Below the pieces are notes generated by a model, which did no database searches, was not told the DNA's origin, and worked only from the letters and a program-made list of their open reading frames with translations. 64,000 nucleotides of DNA. It comes from Solimonas flava DSM 18980 (GTDB taxonomy: Bacteria > Pseudomonadota > Gammaproteobacteria > Nevskiales > Nevskiaceae). Positions 54,913 to 64,000 of this stretch are shown in pieces. Both the position numbers and the translations under genes were made by a program. Position 1 is the first letter of the stretch. Every line of letters begins with the position of its first letter. The stretch covers positions 166,656 through 230,655 of the forward strand of contig NZ_KE384553.1 of the NCBI RefSeq assembly GCF_000426685.1, written 5' to 3'.

Positions 54913-56187
54913 ATGATGATTCGCGATACCAGTGCGCAGGACCGTGTGGTGACGCGCGCGCCGTGGTGGAAGCGGCACCGCAAGGCGCTGGCTGCGGCCG
55001 CGGTCGCCGCGCTGCTGCTGATCTGGCTGCTGCCGACGACGCTGCGCTCGCTGTCGGCGCACGCTTCGGTCAGCCGGGCGCGCCTGGCGGTCGCCACGGT
55101 CGAGCGCGGCGATTTCACGCGCGACATCGCCGCCGAGGGGCGCGTCGTCGCCGCCGTCAGCCCGACGCTCTACGCCCCGGCGCCTGGCAGCGTGCGCTTC
55201 ACCGTGCAGGCCGGCCGCCAGGTCGCCAAGGACGAGGTGATCGGCAGCGTCGACAGCCCGGAACTGACCAGCAAGCTTGCGCAGGAGCGCGCCAACCTGC
55301 AGGCCATGCAGGTCGATTACGCGCGCGCCCAGCTCGATGCCAGGCAGCAGGGCATCGTCGCCGAGCAGACCCTCGAACAGGCGCGCATCGATCGCCAGAC
55401 CGCCTACACCGAGCAGGAACGCACGAAGAAGGCCTTCGAACTGGGCGTCACGCCGGAGATCGAGGTGCTGCGCACGCAGGCGGCGCTGCAGAAGGCCGAG
55501 ATCGCACTCAAGCGCGCCGAGACCGACTACGCGCTGCAGCGGGAGGGCCGTCGCTTCGACACCGATGCCAAGCGCCTCGCGCGCGATCGCCAGCAACTGC
55601 TTGTCGACGAACTGCAGCGCCAGGTCGACCTGCTGACGCTGCGTTCGCCGGTCGCCGGCCAGGTCGGCCAGCTGATGGTCACCGACCGTTCGACGGTCGC
55701 CAAGGACGCGGCGCTGCTGACGGTCGTCGATCTGACCGCGCTCGAAGTCGAGGTCAAGGTGCCGGAAAGCTTTGCGCGCGACCTCGCCGTCGGCATGCCG
55801 GCGACGATCCGCGGCAACGGCAATACCTGGAACGGCGAGATCAGCACCGTGGCGCCGGAAGTCGTCAACGGCGAGGTCGTGGCTCGCGTGCGCTTCGTCG
55901 GCGATGCGCCGCAGGGCCTGCGCCAGAGCCAGCGTCTGTCGGTACGCGTGGTGCTCGACGAGCGCAAGAACGTCGTCATGGTGGCGCGCGGTCCCTTCGT
56001 CGAAATCGGCAACGGCCGTGTCGCCTACGTCGTCAACGGCGACATGGCCGAGCGGCGTGCGATCCGTGTCGGCACCGCCTCGGTCGACAAGGTCGAGATT
56101 CTCGAAGGCCTGCAGCCCGGCGAGCAGATCGTCGTGTCCGGAACCGATAGCTTCAACGACGCCGAGCGCGTCGCCCTCAGTCGCTGA
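54913..56187 (+). CDS. Periplasmic adaptor (HlyD/MacA-type) of an ABC exporter
   Basis: A 424-residue membrane-fusion protein. A basic N-terminus and membrane anchor (about residues 24-42, ALAAAAVAALLLIWLLP) are followed by a lipoyl-like half (LYAPAPGSVRFTVQAGRQVAKDEVIGSVDSPEL), a long helical hairpin (about 115-235, QERANLQAMQVDYARAQL), the second lipoyl half (LRSPVAGQVGQLMVTDRSTV) and beta-barrel domains. It links an inner-membrane pump to TolC. The next gene, an ABC ATPase, starts 27 bp downstream. Confidence 0.92.
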   Translation: MMIRDTSAQDRVVTRAPWWKRHRKALAAAAVAALLLIWLLPTTLRSLSAHASVSRARLAVATVERGDFTRDIAAEGRVVAAVSPTLYAPAPGSVRFTVQAGRQVAKDEVIGSVDSPELTSKLAQERANLQAMQVDYARAQLDARQQGIVAEQTLEQARIDRQTAYTEQERTKKAFELGVTPEIEVLRTQAALQKAEIALKRAETDYALQREGRRFDTDAKRLARDRQQLLVDELQRQVDLLTLRSPVAGQVGQLMVTDRSTVAKDAALLTVVDLTALEVEVKVPESFARDLAVGMPATIRGNGNTWNGEISTVAPEVVNGEVVARVRFVGDAPQGLRQSQRLSVRVVLDERKNVVMVARGPFVEIGNGRVAYVVNGDMAERRAIRVGTASVDKVEILEGLQPGEQIVVSGTDSFNDAERVALSR

Positions 56188-56214
56188 TCCACTGCTCGAA
56201 GAAAGGAATTTCCC

Positions 56215-56925
56215 ATGCTGAAGATGACGCATCTGTCGAAGGCCTTCCGCACGGAAGTCGTCGAGACCTACGCCCTGCGCGACTTCTCGATTCACGTCCG
56301 CGAGGGCGAGTTCGTCGCCGTCACCGGCCCGTCCGGCTCGGGCAAGACGACCTTCCTCAACATCGCCGGCCTGCTCGAAACGCCGACCGGCGGCACCTAC
56401 GAACTGGACGGGCAGGACGTCGGCGCGCTCGGCGACGACGCGCGCTCGCATATCCGCAACCAGAAGATCGGCTTCATCTTCCAGGCCTTCAATCTGATTC
56501 CGGACCTCAACATCTACGACAACGTCGATGTGCCGCTGCGCTATCGCAAGATGTCGTCGGCCGAACGCAAGAAGCGCATCACCGAGGCGCTCGAGCGCGT
56601 CGGCCTGTCGGCGCGCATGCGCCACTATCCGGCGGAGCTGTCGGGCGGCCAGCAGCAGCGCGTGGCGATCGCCCGCGCGCTCGCCGGCAGCCCCAAGCTG
56701 CTGCTCGCCGACGAGCCGACCGGCAATCTCGACACGCAGATGGCGCGCGCCGTGATGCAGCTGCTCGAGGAGATCCATCGCGACGGCGCGACCATCGTCA
56801 TGGTCACGCACGATCCGGAACTCGCCGCGCGTGCGCAGCGCAACGTGCACGTGATCGATGGCCAGGTCGTCGATCTCGGCGAAGACCCGAAGCTGCACAT
56901 GAACGTCTCGCGCATCAGCGCCTGA
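56215..56925 (+). CDS. ABC exporter ATPase, MacB/LolD type
   Basis: A 236-residue ABC ATPase. Walker A GPSGSGKT is at 38-45, the Q-loop FIFQAFNLIPDLNIYDNV follows, the signature LSGGQQQR is at 142-149 and Walker B LLLADEPTGNLD at 162-173. The FQAFNL and PTGNLD patterns place it in the MacB/LolD/FtsE group that works with FtsX-type permeases, two of which follow (12 and 10 bp spacers). Separate ATPase and permease genes distinguish this from fused MacB. Confidence 0.95.
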   Translation: MLKMTHLSKAFRTEVVETYALRDFSIHVREGEFVAVTGPSGSGKTTFLNIAGLLETPTGGTYELDGQDVGALGDDARSHIRNQKIGFIFQAFNLIPDLNIYDNVDVPLRYRKMSSAERKKRITEALERVGLSARMRHYPAELSGGQQQRVAIARALAGSPKLLLADEPTGNLDTQMARAVMQLLEEIHRDGATIVMVTHDPELAARAQRNVHVIDGQVVDLGEDPKLHMNVSRISA

Positions 56926-56936
56926 AGGAGCCGCGC

Positions 56937-58238
56937 ATGTTCCGCTACTACGCATGGCTGGCCGGCCGCAGCCTCAGAAAGAATCCGGCGCTGACCGCGC
57001 TGATGGTGATCGCGATCGGACTCGGCATCGGCGCCAGCATCACCACGCTGACGGTGCTGCGCGTGTTGTCGGGTGATCCGATCCCGCAGAAGAGCGCCGT
57101 GCTGTTCCATCCGCAGATCGATCCCGCCGATCTCGACGACTGGCACGAGGGCGAGGAGCCGCCGGACCTGATCGGTTACGTCGACGGCATGAACCTGCTG
57201 AAGGCGGGCAAGGCCGATCGCCAGGTCCTGCTGACGGGCGGCAATGCAGTGATCCAGCCGGAAGGCAGCTCGCTCGACCCGTTCCGGACCGAGGCGCGCT
57301 TCACGACCGCCGACTTCTTTCCGATGTTCGACGTGCCGATGCTGTACGGACGCGGCTGGACCGCCGAGGACGACGAGCGGCGCGCGCGCGTCGCCGTCAT
57401 TACCCGCAGCCTCAACGACAAGCTCTATGGCGGCGCCAACAGCGTCGGCCGCACGCTGCGGATCCGCGGCAACGATTTCCAGATCGTCGGCGTCGTCGAC
57501 CACTGGCGGCCGACGCCGCACTTCTACGATCTGGTGACCGGCAACTACGCCGAAGTCGAGGACGTGTTCGTGCCGCTCGACGTCGGTCTGGATCTCAAGC
57601 TCGGTCGCAACGGCACGATGAACTGCTGGGGCAACGGCGGTGGCGCCGATCCGGAACACTCGCCGGACTGCGTCTACATGCAGCTCTGGGTCGAGTTGGG
57701 CACGCCCGAAAAGCGCGCCGCCTACATGACCTTTCTCAACAACTACGTCAACGAGCAGCGCGCGCTAGGGCGCTTCCCGCGGCCCAACAGCGTCAAGCTG
57801 CGCAGCGTGATGGAATGGCTCGACTACCAGAAGGTCGTGCCGTCCGACGTGCGCCTTCAGGTCTGGCTGGCGCTCGGCTTCCTCGTGGTCTGCCTGGTGA
57901 ACACGGTCGGACTGATGCTCGCCAAGTTCCTGCGGCGCTCGGGCGAGGTCGCCGTGCGTCGCGCGATCGGCGCATCGCGGCGCGAGGTCTTCGCGCAGTT
58001 CCTCGTCGAGGCCGGCGCGGTGGGCGTGGCCGGCGCGGTGCTCGGACTGTTGCTGGCCCTGCTCGGCCTGTGGGCGGTCCGCCAGCAGCCCGGTGACTAT
58101 GCCAGCCTGGCGCATATCGATCTGCCGATGCTGCTGGCGACGCTCGCGCTGGCGCTGCTGGCGAGCCTGATCTCCGGCCTGCTGCCCGCCTGGCGTGCGT
58201 GCCAGGTCGCGCCCGCCCTGCAACTGAAAAGCGATTGA
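56937..58238 (+). CDS. ABC exporter permease, FtsX/MacB type (first)
   Basis: A 433-residue permease. One membrane segment near the N-terminus (NPALTALMVIAIGLGIGASITTLTVLRVL) is followed by a large periplasmic MacB-like domain (about 45-300, with ARVAVITRSLNDKLYGGANSVGRTLRIRGNDFQIVGVVDHW in parts). Three C-terminal segments follow in an FtsX domain (RSGEVAVRRAIGASRREVFAQFLVEAGAVGVAGAVLG). Such permeases use mechanical conformational change rather than a substrate channel. It pairs with the next gene. Confidence 0.92.
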   Translation: MFRYYAWLAGRSLRKNPALTALMVIAIGLGIGASITTLTVLRVLSGDPIPQKSAVLFHPQIDPADLDDWHEGEEPPDLIGYVDGMNLLKAGKADRQVLLTGGNAVIQPEGSSLDPFRTEARFTTADFFPMFDVPMLYGRGWTAEDDERRARVAVITRSLNDKLYGGANSVGRTLRIRGNDFQIVGVVDHWRPTPHFYDLVTGNYAEVEDVFVPLDVGLDLKLGRNGTMNCWGNGGGADPEHSPDCVYMQLWVELGTPEKRAAYMTFLNNYVNEQRALGRFPRPNSVKLRSVMEWLDYQKVVPSDVRLQVWLALGFLVVCLVNTVGLMLAKFLRRSGEVAVRRAIGASRREVFAQFLVEAGAVGVAGAVLGLLLALLGLWAVRQQPGDYASLAHIDLPMLLATLALALLASLISGLLPAWRACQVAPALQLKSD

Positions 58239-58248
58239 GGAATCCGCC

Positions 58249-59469
58249 ATGGACTTCATGCCCATCATCGCCGCGCTCAAGCGGCAGAAGACCGCCGCCG
58301 CCCTGATCGCGATCGAGATCGCGCTGTGCTGCGCCATCATTTGCAACGCCCTGTTCCTGATCATCCATCGCCTCGAGCGCAGCAGCATTCCGAGCGGTGT
58401 GCCGGAGAACGAGCTGGTGCGGATCCAGACGACGAGCGTCGCCGAGGATCCGGATGTCGATGCGCGCGCGCGGGCCGCGCTGCAGTCGCTGCGCGAGATC
58501 CCGGGCGTTCAAGGCGCCACGCTGATCAACCAGGTGCCGTTCGGACGCTCGTCGTGGAACTCGGGCTTGCGCCTGAAGCCGGAAGACAAAAACACCATCG
58601 TCAATGCCACGATCTATTACGGCGATGCCGCGATGCTGTCGACGCTCGGCGCCAAGCTGATCGCCGGACGTTGGTTCGAGGAAAGCGAGTTCGGCGACTT
58701 TGCGACCCTGCTCGGGGCGCCGGACGGTGAGCAGCCGAAGATCGTCATCATCACGCGCCAGCTGGGCCAGAAGCTGTTCGGCAACGAAAATCCGCTGGGC
58801 CGCGAATTCGCTTTCGGCGATGTTCCGGTCCGCGTGATCGGCGTGCTCGATCATCTCGTTCGGCCATCGATCTTCGACGACGCAACGGCCGACTGCAGCC
58901 TGGTGTTTCCGGTGCGCATGGGCGCCGGCTACGGCGCGCAGTATGTGCTGCGCACGCGCCCGCAGGATCGCGACGCCGTGATCGCCGCCGCCAAGAAGAA
59001 GCTGGCCGAAGCGATGCCGAACCGGATCGTCCTGGACACCAAGGGCTTCGACGAACTGCGCGACGAGAATTTCAAGCAGGACCGCGTGATGGCCGGCCTG
59101 CTGATCGCGGTCGTCGTCTCGCTGCTGGTGGTCACGGCGCTCGGCATCGTCGGTCTGGCCAGCTTCTGGGTGCAGCGCCGGCGCCGCCAGATCGGCATCC
59201 GCCGCGCGCTCGGTGCGACGCGCGGGCAGATCCTGCGCTACTTCCAGACCGAGAACTTCCTGATCGTCACGGTCGGCATCGCGGTTGGCATGGCGGCGGC
59301 GTTCGGCATCAGCGGCTGGCTGATGCATCACTACGAACTGCCGCGCCTGCCGCTCTACTACCTGCCGGTCGGCGCGGTCGCGCTCTGGCTGCTCGGGCAG
59401 ATCGCGGTGCTGGCCCCGGCCTTGCGCGCTGCGTCGGTACCGCCGGCGACGGCGACGCGCCCGGTCTGA
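58249..59469 (+). CDS. ABC exporter permease, FtsX/MacB type (second)
   Basis: A 406-residue permease with the same plan as its neighbour: an N-terminal membrane segment (AALIAIEIALCCAIICNALFLII), a periplasmic domain (about 40-275, PKIVIITRQLGQKLFGNENPLGREFAFGDVPVRVIGVLDHL in parts) and three C-terminal segments (RRRQIGIRRALGATRGQILRYFQTENFLIV). The two permeases are diverged and probably form a heterodimer. GAGGAATCCGCC precedes the ATG. A strong terminator follows, ending the export operon before the regulatory genes. Confidence 0.92.
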   Translation: MDFMPIIAALKRQKTAAALIAIEIALCCAIICNALFLIIHRLERSSIPSGVPENELVRIQTTSVAEDPDVDARARAALQSLREIPGVQGATLINQVPFGRSSWNSGLRLKPEDKNTIVNATIYYGDAAMLSTLGAKLIAGRWFEESEFGDFATLLGAPDGEQPKIVIITRQLGQKLFGNENPLGREFAFGDVPVRVIGVLDHLVRPSIFDDATADCSLVFPVRMGAGYGAQYVLRTRPQDRDAVIAAAKKKLAEAMPNRIVLDTKGFDELRDENFKQDRVMAGLLIAVVVSLLVVTALGIVGLASFWVQRRRRQIGIRRALGATRGQILRYFQTENFLIVTVGIAVGMAAAFGISGWLMHHYELPRLPLYYLPVGAVALWLLGQIAVLAPALRAASVPPATATRPV

Positions 59470-59499
59470 GGCGCGGTTCGATGGTTCACTCCCAGGATT

Positions 59500-59526
59500 G
59501 CGCGCCGCTCGTCGGCGCGCTTTTTT
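59500..59526 (+). terminator. Intrinsic terminator of the export operon
   Basis: GCGCGCC pairs with GGCGCGC across a 7-base loop, followed by TTTTTT, 30 bp after the second permease gene. Confidence 0.92.
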
Positions 59527-59533
59527 CTGGCGC

Positions 59534-59562
59534 CTGGCAGCGTATGCGGCACAGGCTATGAT
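59534..59562 (+). promoter_or_regulatory. Putative sigma-70 promoter of the regulator-kinase pair
   Basis: CTGGCA (59534-59539) and TATGAT (59557-59562), 17-bp spacer, directly after the terminator. It would transcribe the response regulator and histidine kinase separately from the exporter. Confidence 0.5.
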
Positions 59563-59654
59563 CGCCCGTGCCGCCCGGCGCGCCGGGCAGGATTGCTCGA
59601 TTCCAACCTTCTGCGTGGGCGCCGCGTCTATGACGCATGCGCCGAAGAGCTGAC

Positions 59655-60995
<1,341 letters not shown>

Positions 60996-61037
60996 ACGAC
61001 GCTGCTACGCTGCGCGGCAATTCCACGCCGCCTCGCC

Positions 61038-62342
61038 ATGCGCCGACTTTCGCTCGAAGCCCGCTTTGCCGTCGCCCTGTTGCTGGTCGCCGTCGCCGCG
61101 ACCGGCGCCGCGATCGCGGTCCTGTCGTTCGGCGCTTCGGTGACTCTGGCGGCGCTCGCCGCGATGGCGGCCGGCCTGCTCGCCGCGGTGTTCGCTGCCC
61201 CCCGCGTGCTGCGTCCGCTGCGCCAGCTGCTGCGCGCGCTGGAGGGCGCGGTGGCCAGCTTCCGCGACGGCGATTTCAGCTTTTCGATCGCCGGTGCCGA
61301 CGACGACGTGCTCGGCCCGCTCGCGCGCCTGCACAACGAACTCGGCCATACGCTGCGTGAGCAGCGCCAGAACCTTGCCCAGCGCGAGCTGCTGCTCGAT
61401 ACCGTGGTGCAGAACACGCCGGTCGCGCTGGTCCTGGTCGACGACGTCGGCCACGTCGCCTACGCCAATCTCGCGGCGCGCCAGCTCTTCAACGACAACC
61501 GCAGCCTGGCCGGGCTGTCGTTCGCGGCCATCGTCGAAGCCGGGCCGGCGTCGATGCGCGAGGCGCTGGCCGGCGGCGGCGACGCGCTGTTCAACGTCGA
61601 CTTCGCGGAGGGCGAGGAGACCTTCCATCTGTCGCAGCGCGGTTTCCGGCTGCAGGGACGCGCGCACCGGCTCTATCTGTTCCGGCGCATGACGCGCGAG
61701 CTCGCGCGACAGGAGGTGGCGACCTGGAAGAAAGTCATCCGCGTCATGAGCCATGAGCTGAACAACTCACTGGCACCGATTTCCTCGCTCGCGCATTCGG
61801 GCGCGGAGCTGGCGCGGCGCGGGCAGGTCGAGCGCCTGCCGGAAGTATTCACCAGCATCGGCGGGCGAGCGCGGCACCTGCATGCATTCATCGAGGGCTA
61901 CGCGCGCTTCGCACGTTTGCCGGCGCCGCGCCTCGAAGCGGTGCGCTGGGCCGAGTTCATCGGCGCGCTCGGCGCGCAGGCCGAGTTCCGCGTCGAGGGC
62001 CGCCTGCCGGACGGCACGGCGCGCTTCGATGCCGGTCAGCTCGAGCAGGTGCTGATCAATCTGCTGAAAAATGCGCATGAAGCCGGCAGCGCCGCGGACG
62101 CGGTCGAGCTGGAAGTGGTGGGGATCGCCTCGAACTGGCGCATCGAGGTGCGCGACCGCGGCACCGGCATGAGCGAAACCGTGCTTGCCAACGCGCTGCT
62201 GCCGTTCTATTCGACCAAGCGCGCCGGCACCGGGCTCGGCCTGGCGCTGGCCCGCGAGATCATCGAGGCGCACGGCGGCCGGCTGCAGCTGGCCAACCGC
62301 GACGGCGGCGGTCTGCGCGTCAGCCTGACGCTGCCTGCCTGA
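61038..62342 (+). CDS. Sensor histidine kinase, NtrB-like
   Basis: A 434-residue kinase. Two membrane segments (about 11-30 and 34-54) leave almost no periplasmic loop; a HAMP-like linker, a PAS-like domain (about 122-215, DTVVQNTPVALVLVDDVGHVAYANLAARQLF) and the phospho-acceptor His239 in VMSHELNNSLAPISSLA follow. The ATPase domain has NLLKNAHEAG, VRDRGTGMS and GTGLGLALAREI. It sits 42 bp after the NtrC-type regulator and is its likely partner. With so little outside the membrane, it probably senses a membrane or cytoplasmic cue (inference). Confidence 0.94.
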   Translation: MRRLSLEARFAVALLLVAVAATGAAIAVLSFGASVTLAALAAMAAGLLAAVFAAPRVLRPLRQLLRALEGAVASFRDGDFSFSIAGADDDVLGPLARLHNELGHTLREQRQNLAQRELLLDTVVQNTPVALVLVDDVGHVAYANLAARQLFNDNRSLAGLSFAAIVEAGPASMREALAGGGDALFNVDFAEGEETFHLSQRGFRLQGRAHRLYLFRRMTRELARQEVATWKKVIRVMSHELNNSLAPISSLAHSGAELARRGQVERLPEVFTSIGGRARHLHAFIEGYARFARLPAPRLEAVRWAEFIGALGAQAEFRVEGRLPDGTARFDAGQLEQVLINLLKNAHEAGSAADAVELEVVGIASNWRIEVRDRGTGMSETVLANALLPFYSTKRAGTGLGLALAREIIEAHGGRLQLANRDGGGLRVSLTLPA

Positions 62343-62745
62343 GCGGCGCACCGGCCTGCATCGCCGACGCGAGCGCGCCGTAGACCTCCGTCCAGGCGGC
62401 GCGCGCGTCGGCGTCGAAGGCCGGCCCCAGGCCCTGTTCGAGCGTCCATAGCAGCGCCTCGCCGACGGTGTCGTAGTGCGCCGTCTGCACCCCGTAGTCG
62501 AGGTGGCGGGCGCCGAGCGCCTGCACCGCCGGCAGCAGGCTGTCGAGCCGGCCGAGGCCGCGTACGGCGATGTCGATCATGTTCATCAGGCGCTCGCCCT
62601 GCTCGGCGATCGGCGCGCGGAACAGTGCACGCAACGACGGATCGAGCTGGAACAGGCGGCCGTAGAACAGCGCCGCGGCTTGCGTGCGGATGGGAACGAC
62701 CTGGGCCCAGCTGGTCTGGACGAGGGCGATCTGCGTCGGAGTCAT
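62320..62745 (-). CDS. Single-domain globin
   Basis: A 141-residue globin of the Vitreoscilla haemoglobin/flavohaemoglobin-head type. The proximal haem ligand is His81 (RHLDYGVQTAHYDTVGEALLWTL), and FYGRLFQLDPSLRALF and GERLMNMIDIAV match the early helices. No reductase domain follows, so it depends on another reductase or only binds ligand. It is convergent with the histidine kinase gene and overlaps its end by 23 bp. Roles in oxygen supply or nitric oxide handling are known for relatives. Confidence 0.9.
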   Translation of the reverse strand: MTPTQIALVQTSWAQVVPIRTQAAALFYGRLFQLDPSLRALFRAPIAEQGERLMNMIDIAVRGLGRLDSLLPAVQALGARHLDYGVQTAHYDTVGEALLWTLEQGLGPAFDADARAAWTEVYGALASAMQAGAPLRQAASG

Positions 62746-62904
62746 GGCGCCTGGTGTGCGGTGGTCGATGGACAGCGATGGAAGACTCCGAACGCAACCG
62801 CAAGAAACATGCCGCGGGTTTCCGACGATTGCGGCACGGCGAGCGCAGCTGCTAGGGTCGCGCCGGCCGCTCCGGCTGGGCTGTTTCTTGCTTTCTTAAG
62901 ATCC

Positions 62905-63852
62905 ATGCAGAGTTCTTCCCATCGATGGTGGTGGTACGGCGTCTATGTGGCCGTGCTCGTCGCGTTCGGCGCGACGCTGTACATGGCCAGCAAGCGCATC
63001 GAATACAGCTGGCGCTGGGAGCGCATCCCGCAATATCTGGTCAGCGACGAGGGCACCGAACTCAAGGCGCCATACGACGGCTTCGTGTCGGTCGCCGACG
63101 ACGGCAAGAGCCTGACGCTCAAGGAGCTCAAGGGCGGGCGTCACGAAACCATCAGCGGCTTCGACGACCTGCTGGTCGGCGACGGCGATCTCGTCTTCCA
63201 GAACGATCCGGTCGCGCGCAAGCGGGGCCTCGTTGCCGGGCCGCTGACGCTCGGCCTGTGGATGACGCTGAAGCTCTCGGCCGTGGCGCTGGTATTCGCG
63301 ATGCTCCTCGGTCTGGTCGCCGGGCTCGGCCGCGTGTCGCGCAATCCGGCGGCCTACGCGCTGGCGACGAGCTATGTCGAGCTGATCCGCGGCACGCCGC
63401 TGCTGGTGCAGATCTTCATCTTCTATTTCTTCTTCGGCACGGTGCTGAAGCTGTCGGCTTTCACCGCCGGCGTCGCCGCGCTCGCCGTGTTCACCGGCGC
63501 CTACATCGCCGAGATCATGCGCGCCGGCATCGAGGCGATCCCGCGCGGCCAGATGGAAGCGGCGCGCAGTCTCGGCATGAGCGTGCCGCAGGCCATGCGC
63601 CACGTCGTGCTGCCGCAGGCCTTCAAGAAAACGCTGCCGCCGCTCGCCGGCCAGTTCATCAACCTGATCAAGGATTCCTCGCTCGTGTCCGTCATGGCCC
63701 TGACCGACCTCACCAAGGCCGGCCGCGAGGTCGTCGCCTCGACCTTCAGCCCCTTCGAGGTCTGGTTCACCGTCGCGGTGATGTACCTGCTGCTGACCGG
63801 CACGCTGTCGGTTCTGGTGCGCCGCCTGGAAAAGAGGCTGGCCCATGACTGA
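62905..63852 (+). CDS. Amino-acid ABC transporter permease with extra periplasmic segment
   Basis: A 315-residue permease starting MQSSSHRWWWYGVYVAVLVAFGATLYMAS (in frame with a longer open frame that extends antisense to the globin gene). After the first membrane segment comes a polar stretch of about 95 residues (ELKAPYDGFVSVADDGKSLTLKELKGGRH in part), then the HisMQ-type core with YVELIRGTPLLVQIFIFYFFFG and the EAA loop EAARSLGMSVPQAMRHVVLPQAFK. It transports polar amino acids with the ATPase that overlaps it by 8 bp. The binding protein at 50 kb is the likely partner. Confidence 0.92.
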   Translation: MQSSSHRWWWYGVYVAVLVAFGATLYMASKRIEYSWRWERIPQYLVSDEGTELKAPYDGFVSVADDGKSLTLKELKGGRHETISGFDDLLVGDGDLVFQNDPVARKRGLVAGPLTLGLWMTLKLSAVALVFAMLLGLVAGLGRVSRNPAAYALATSYVELIRGTPLLVQIFIFYFFFGTVLKLSAFTAGVAALAVFTGAYIAEIMRAGIEAIPRGQMEAARSLGMSVPQAMRHVVLPQAFKKTLPPLAGQFINLIKDSSLVSVMALTDLTKAGREVVASTFSPFEVWFTVAVMYLLLTGTLSVLVRRLEKRLAHD

Positions 63853-64000
63853 GCCCGTCTCCGCCGTGGCGCCGGAAGTGCTGATCGACGTGCGCGACGT
63901 CGGCAAGACCTTCGCCAACGGCGTCGTCGGCCTGAAGAACGTTTCCCTGCAGGTGCGGCGCGGCGAGGTGGTCTGCATCATCGGGCCCAGCGGCTCGGGC
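63845..64000 (+). CDS. Amino-acid ABC transporter ATPase, N-terminal part
   Basis: The first 52 codons are visible before the right edge. The ATG at 63845 overlaps the permease stop by 8 bp. The sequence LIDVRDVGKTFANGVVGLKNVSLQVRRGEV followed by VCIIGPSGSG is the start of a GlnQ/HisP-type ATPase up to the Walker A motif, which the window edge cuts. It energises the permease encoded just before it. Confidence 0.93.
   Translation, partial: MTEPVSAVAPEVLIDVRDVGKTFANGVVGLKNVSLQVRRGEVVCIIGPSGSG

Noticed and set aside
59527-59654. A third sigma-54 promoter before the NtrC-type regulator
   Set aside because: TGGCAGCGTATGCGGC and TGGCGCCTGGCAGC lack the GC at the required 10-bp spacing, and no TGTCCGC half-site is nearby; a sigma-70 promoter fits better.

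Overview
The window looks like chromosomal DNA of a high-GC gammaproteobacterium. The evidence is the rpoN-hpf-ptsN-rapZ block, a divergent yggS/pilT pair followed by pilU, rplM-rpsI, rhlE, an AST arginine-succinylation pathway and a LigE-type periplasmic ligase. The gene mix resembles Nevskiales/Xanthomonadales-like lineages, but that placement is inference. I found no transposase, integrase, CRISPR array or replication origin.

Layout. 0-5 kb (minus strand): rpoN, hpf, ptsN, a short hprK, rapZ, a mannose-type EIIA, ptsH and the start of ptsI. This is a phosphorelay with no sugar permease nearby, so it is probably regulatory. 5-14.6 kb: an SDR dehydrogenase, a DUF4399 protein, rhlE with a structured leader, a 53-residue basic protein, a 13-bp tandem repeat, rpiA, yggS, three pilus-retraction ATPases (pilT plus two PilU types), rplM-rpsI with a structured leader, and tRNA-Gln(CUG). 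14.8-19.8 kb: a small lipoprotein, DoxX-like and YHS proteins, an overlapping trio (membrane protein, DinB-like, ATP-grasp) and an AraC regulator. 19.9-27.8 kb (plus strand): a lipid block with an OlsF-like acyltransferase, a fatty acyl-CoA synthetase, an SRPBCC protein, two acyl-CoA dehydrogenases and a crotonase. 27.8-39.9 kb: a TonB-like protein, a ferredoxin reductase, a secreted repeat protein, an unusual SDR, astC, a 949-residue Ig-like lipoprotein with a duplicated four-cysteine module, gspB-exeA and a GNAT.

40-50 kb (minus strand): arginine catabolism (astB, then astD, astA and an M20 hydrolase where astE would be expected) interrupted by a response regulator/Ser-Thr kinase/histidine kinase set and ligE. 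An amino-acid ABC binding protein follows at 50 kb. Its likely permease and ATPase partners lie 12 kb away at the right end. Between them sit a lower-GC S9 peptidase and an export system: tolC, adaptor, ABC ATPase, two FtsX-type permeases, a sigma-54-dependent response regulator and its histidine kinase.

The strongest system-level observation is that tolC and the adaptor gene are each preceded by a sigma-54 promoter match (GG-N10-GC) and, about 60-70 bp further upstream, by repeated TGTCCGC/GCGGACA half-sites. This suggests two sigma-54 transcription units activated by the cluster's own NtrC-type regulator, using the RpoN encoded at the left end. The exported substrate and the signal are unknown.
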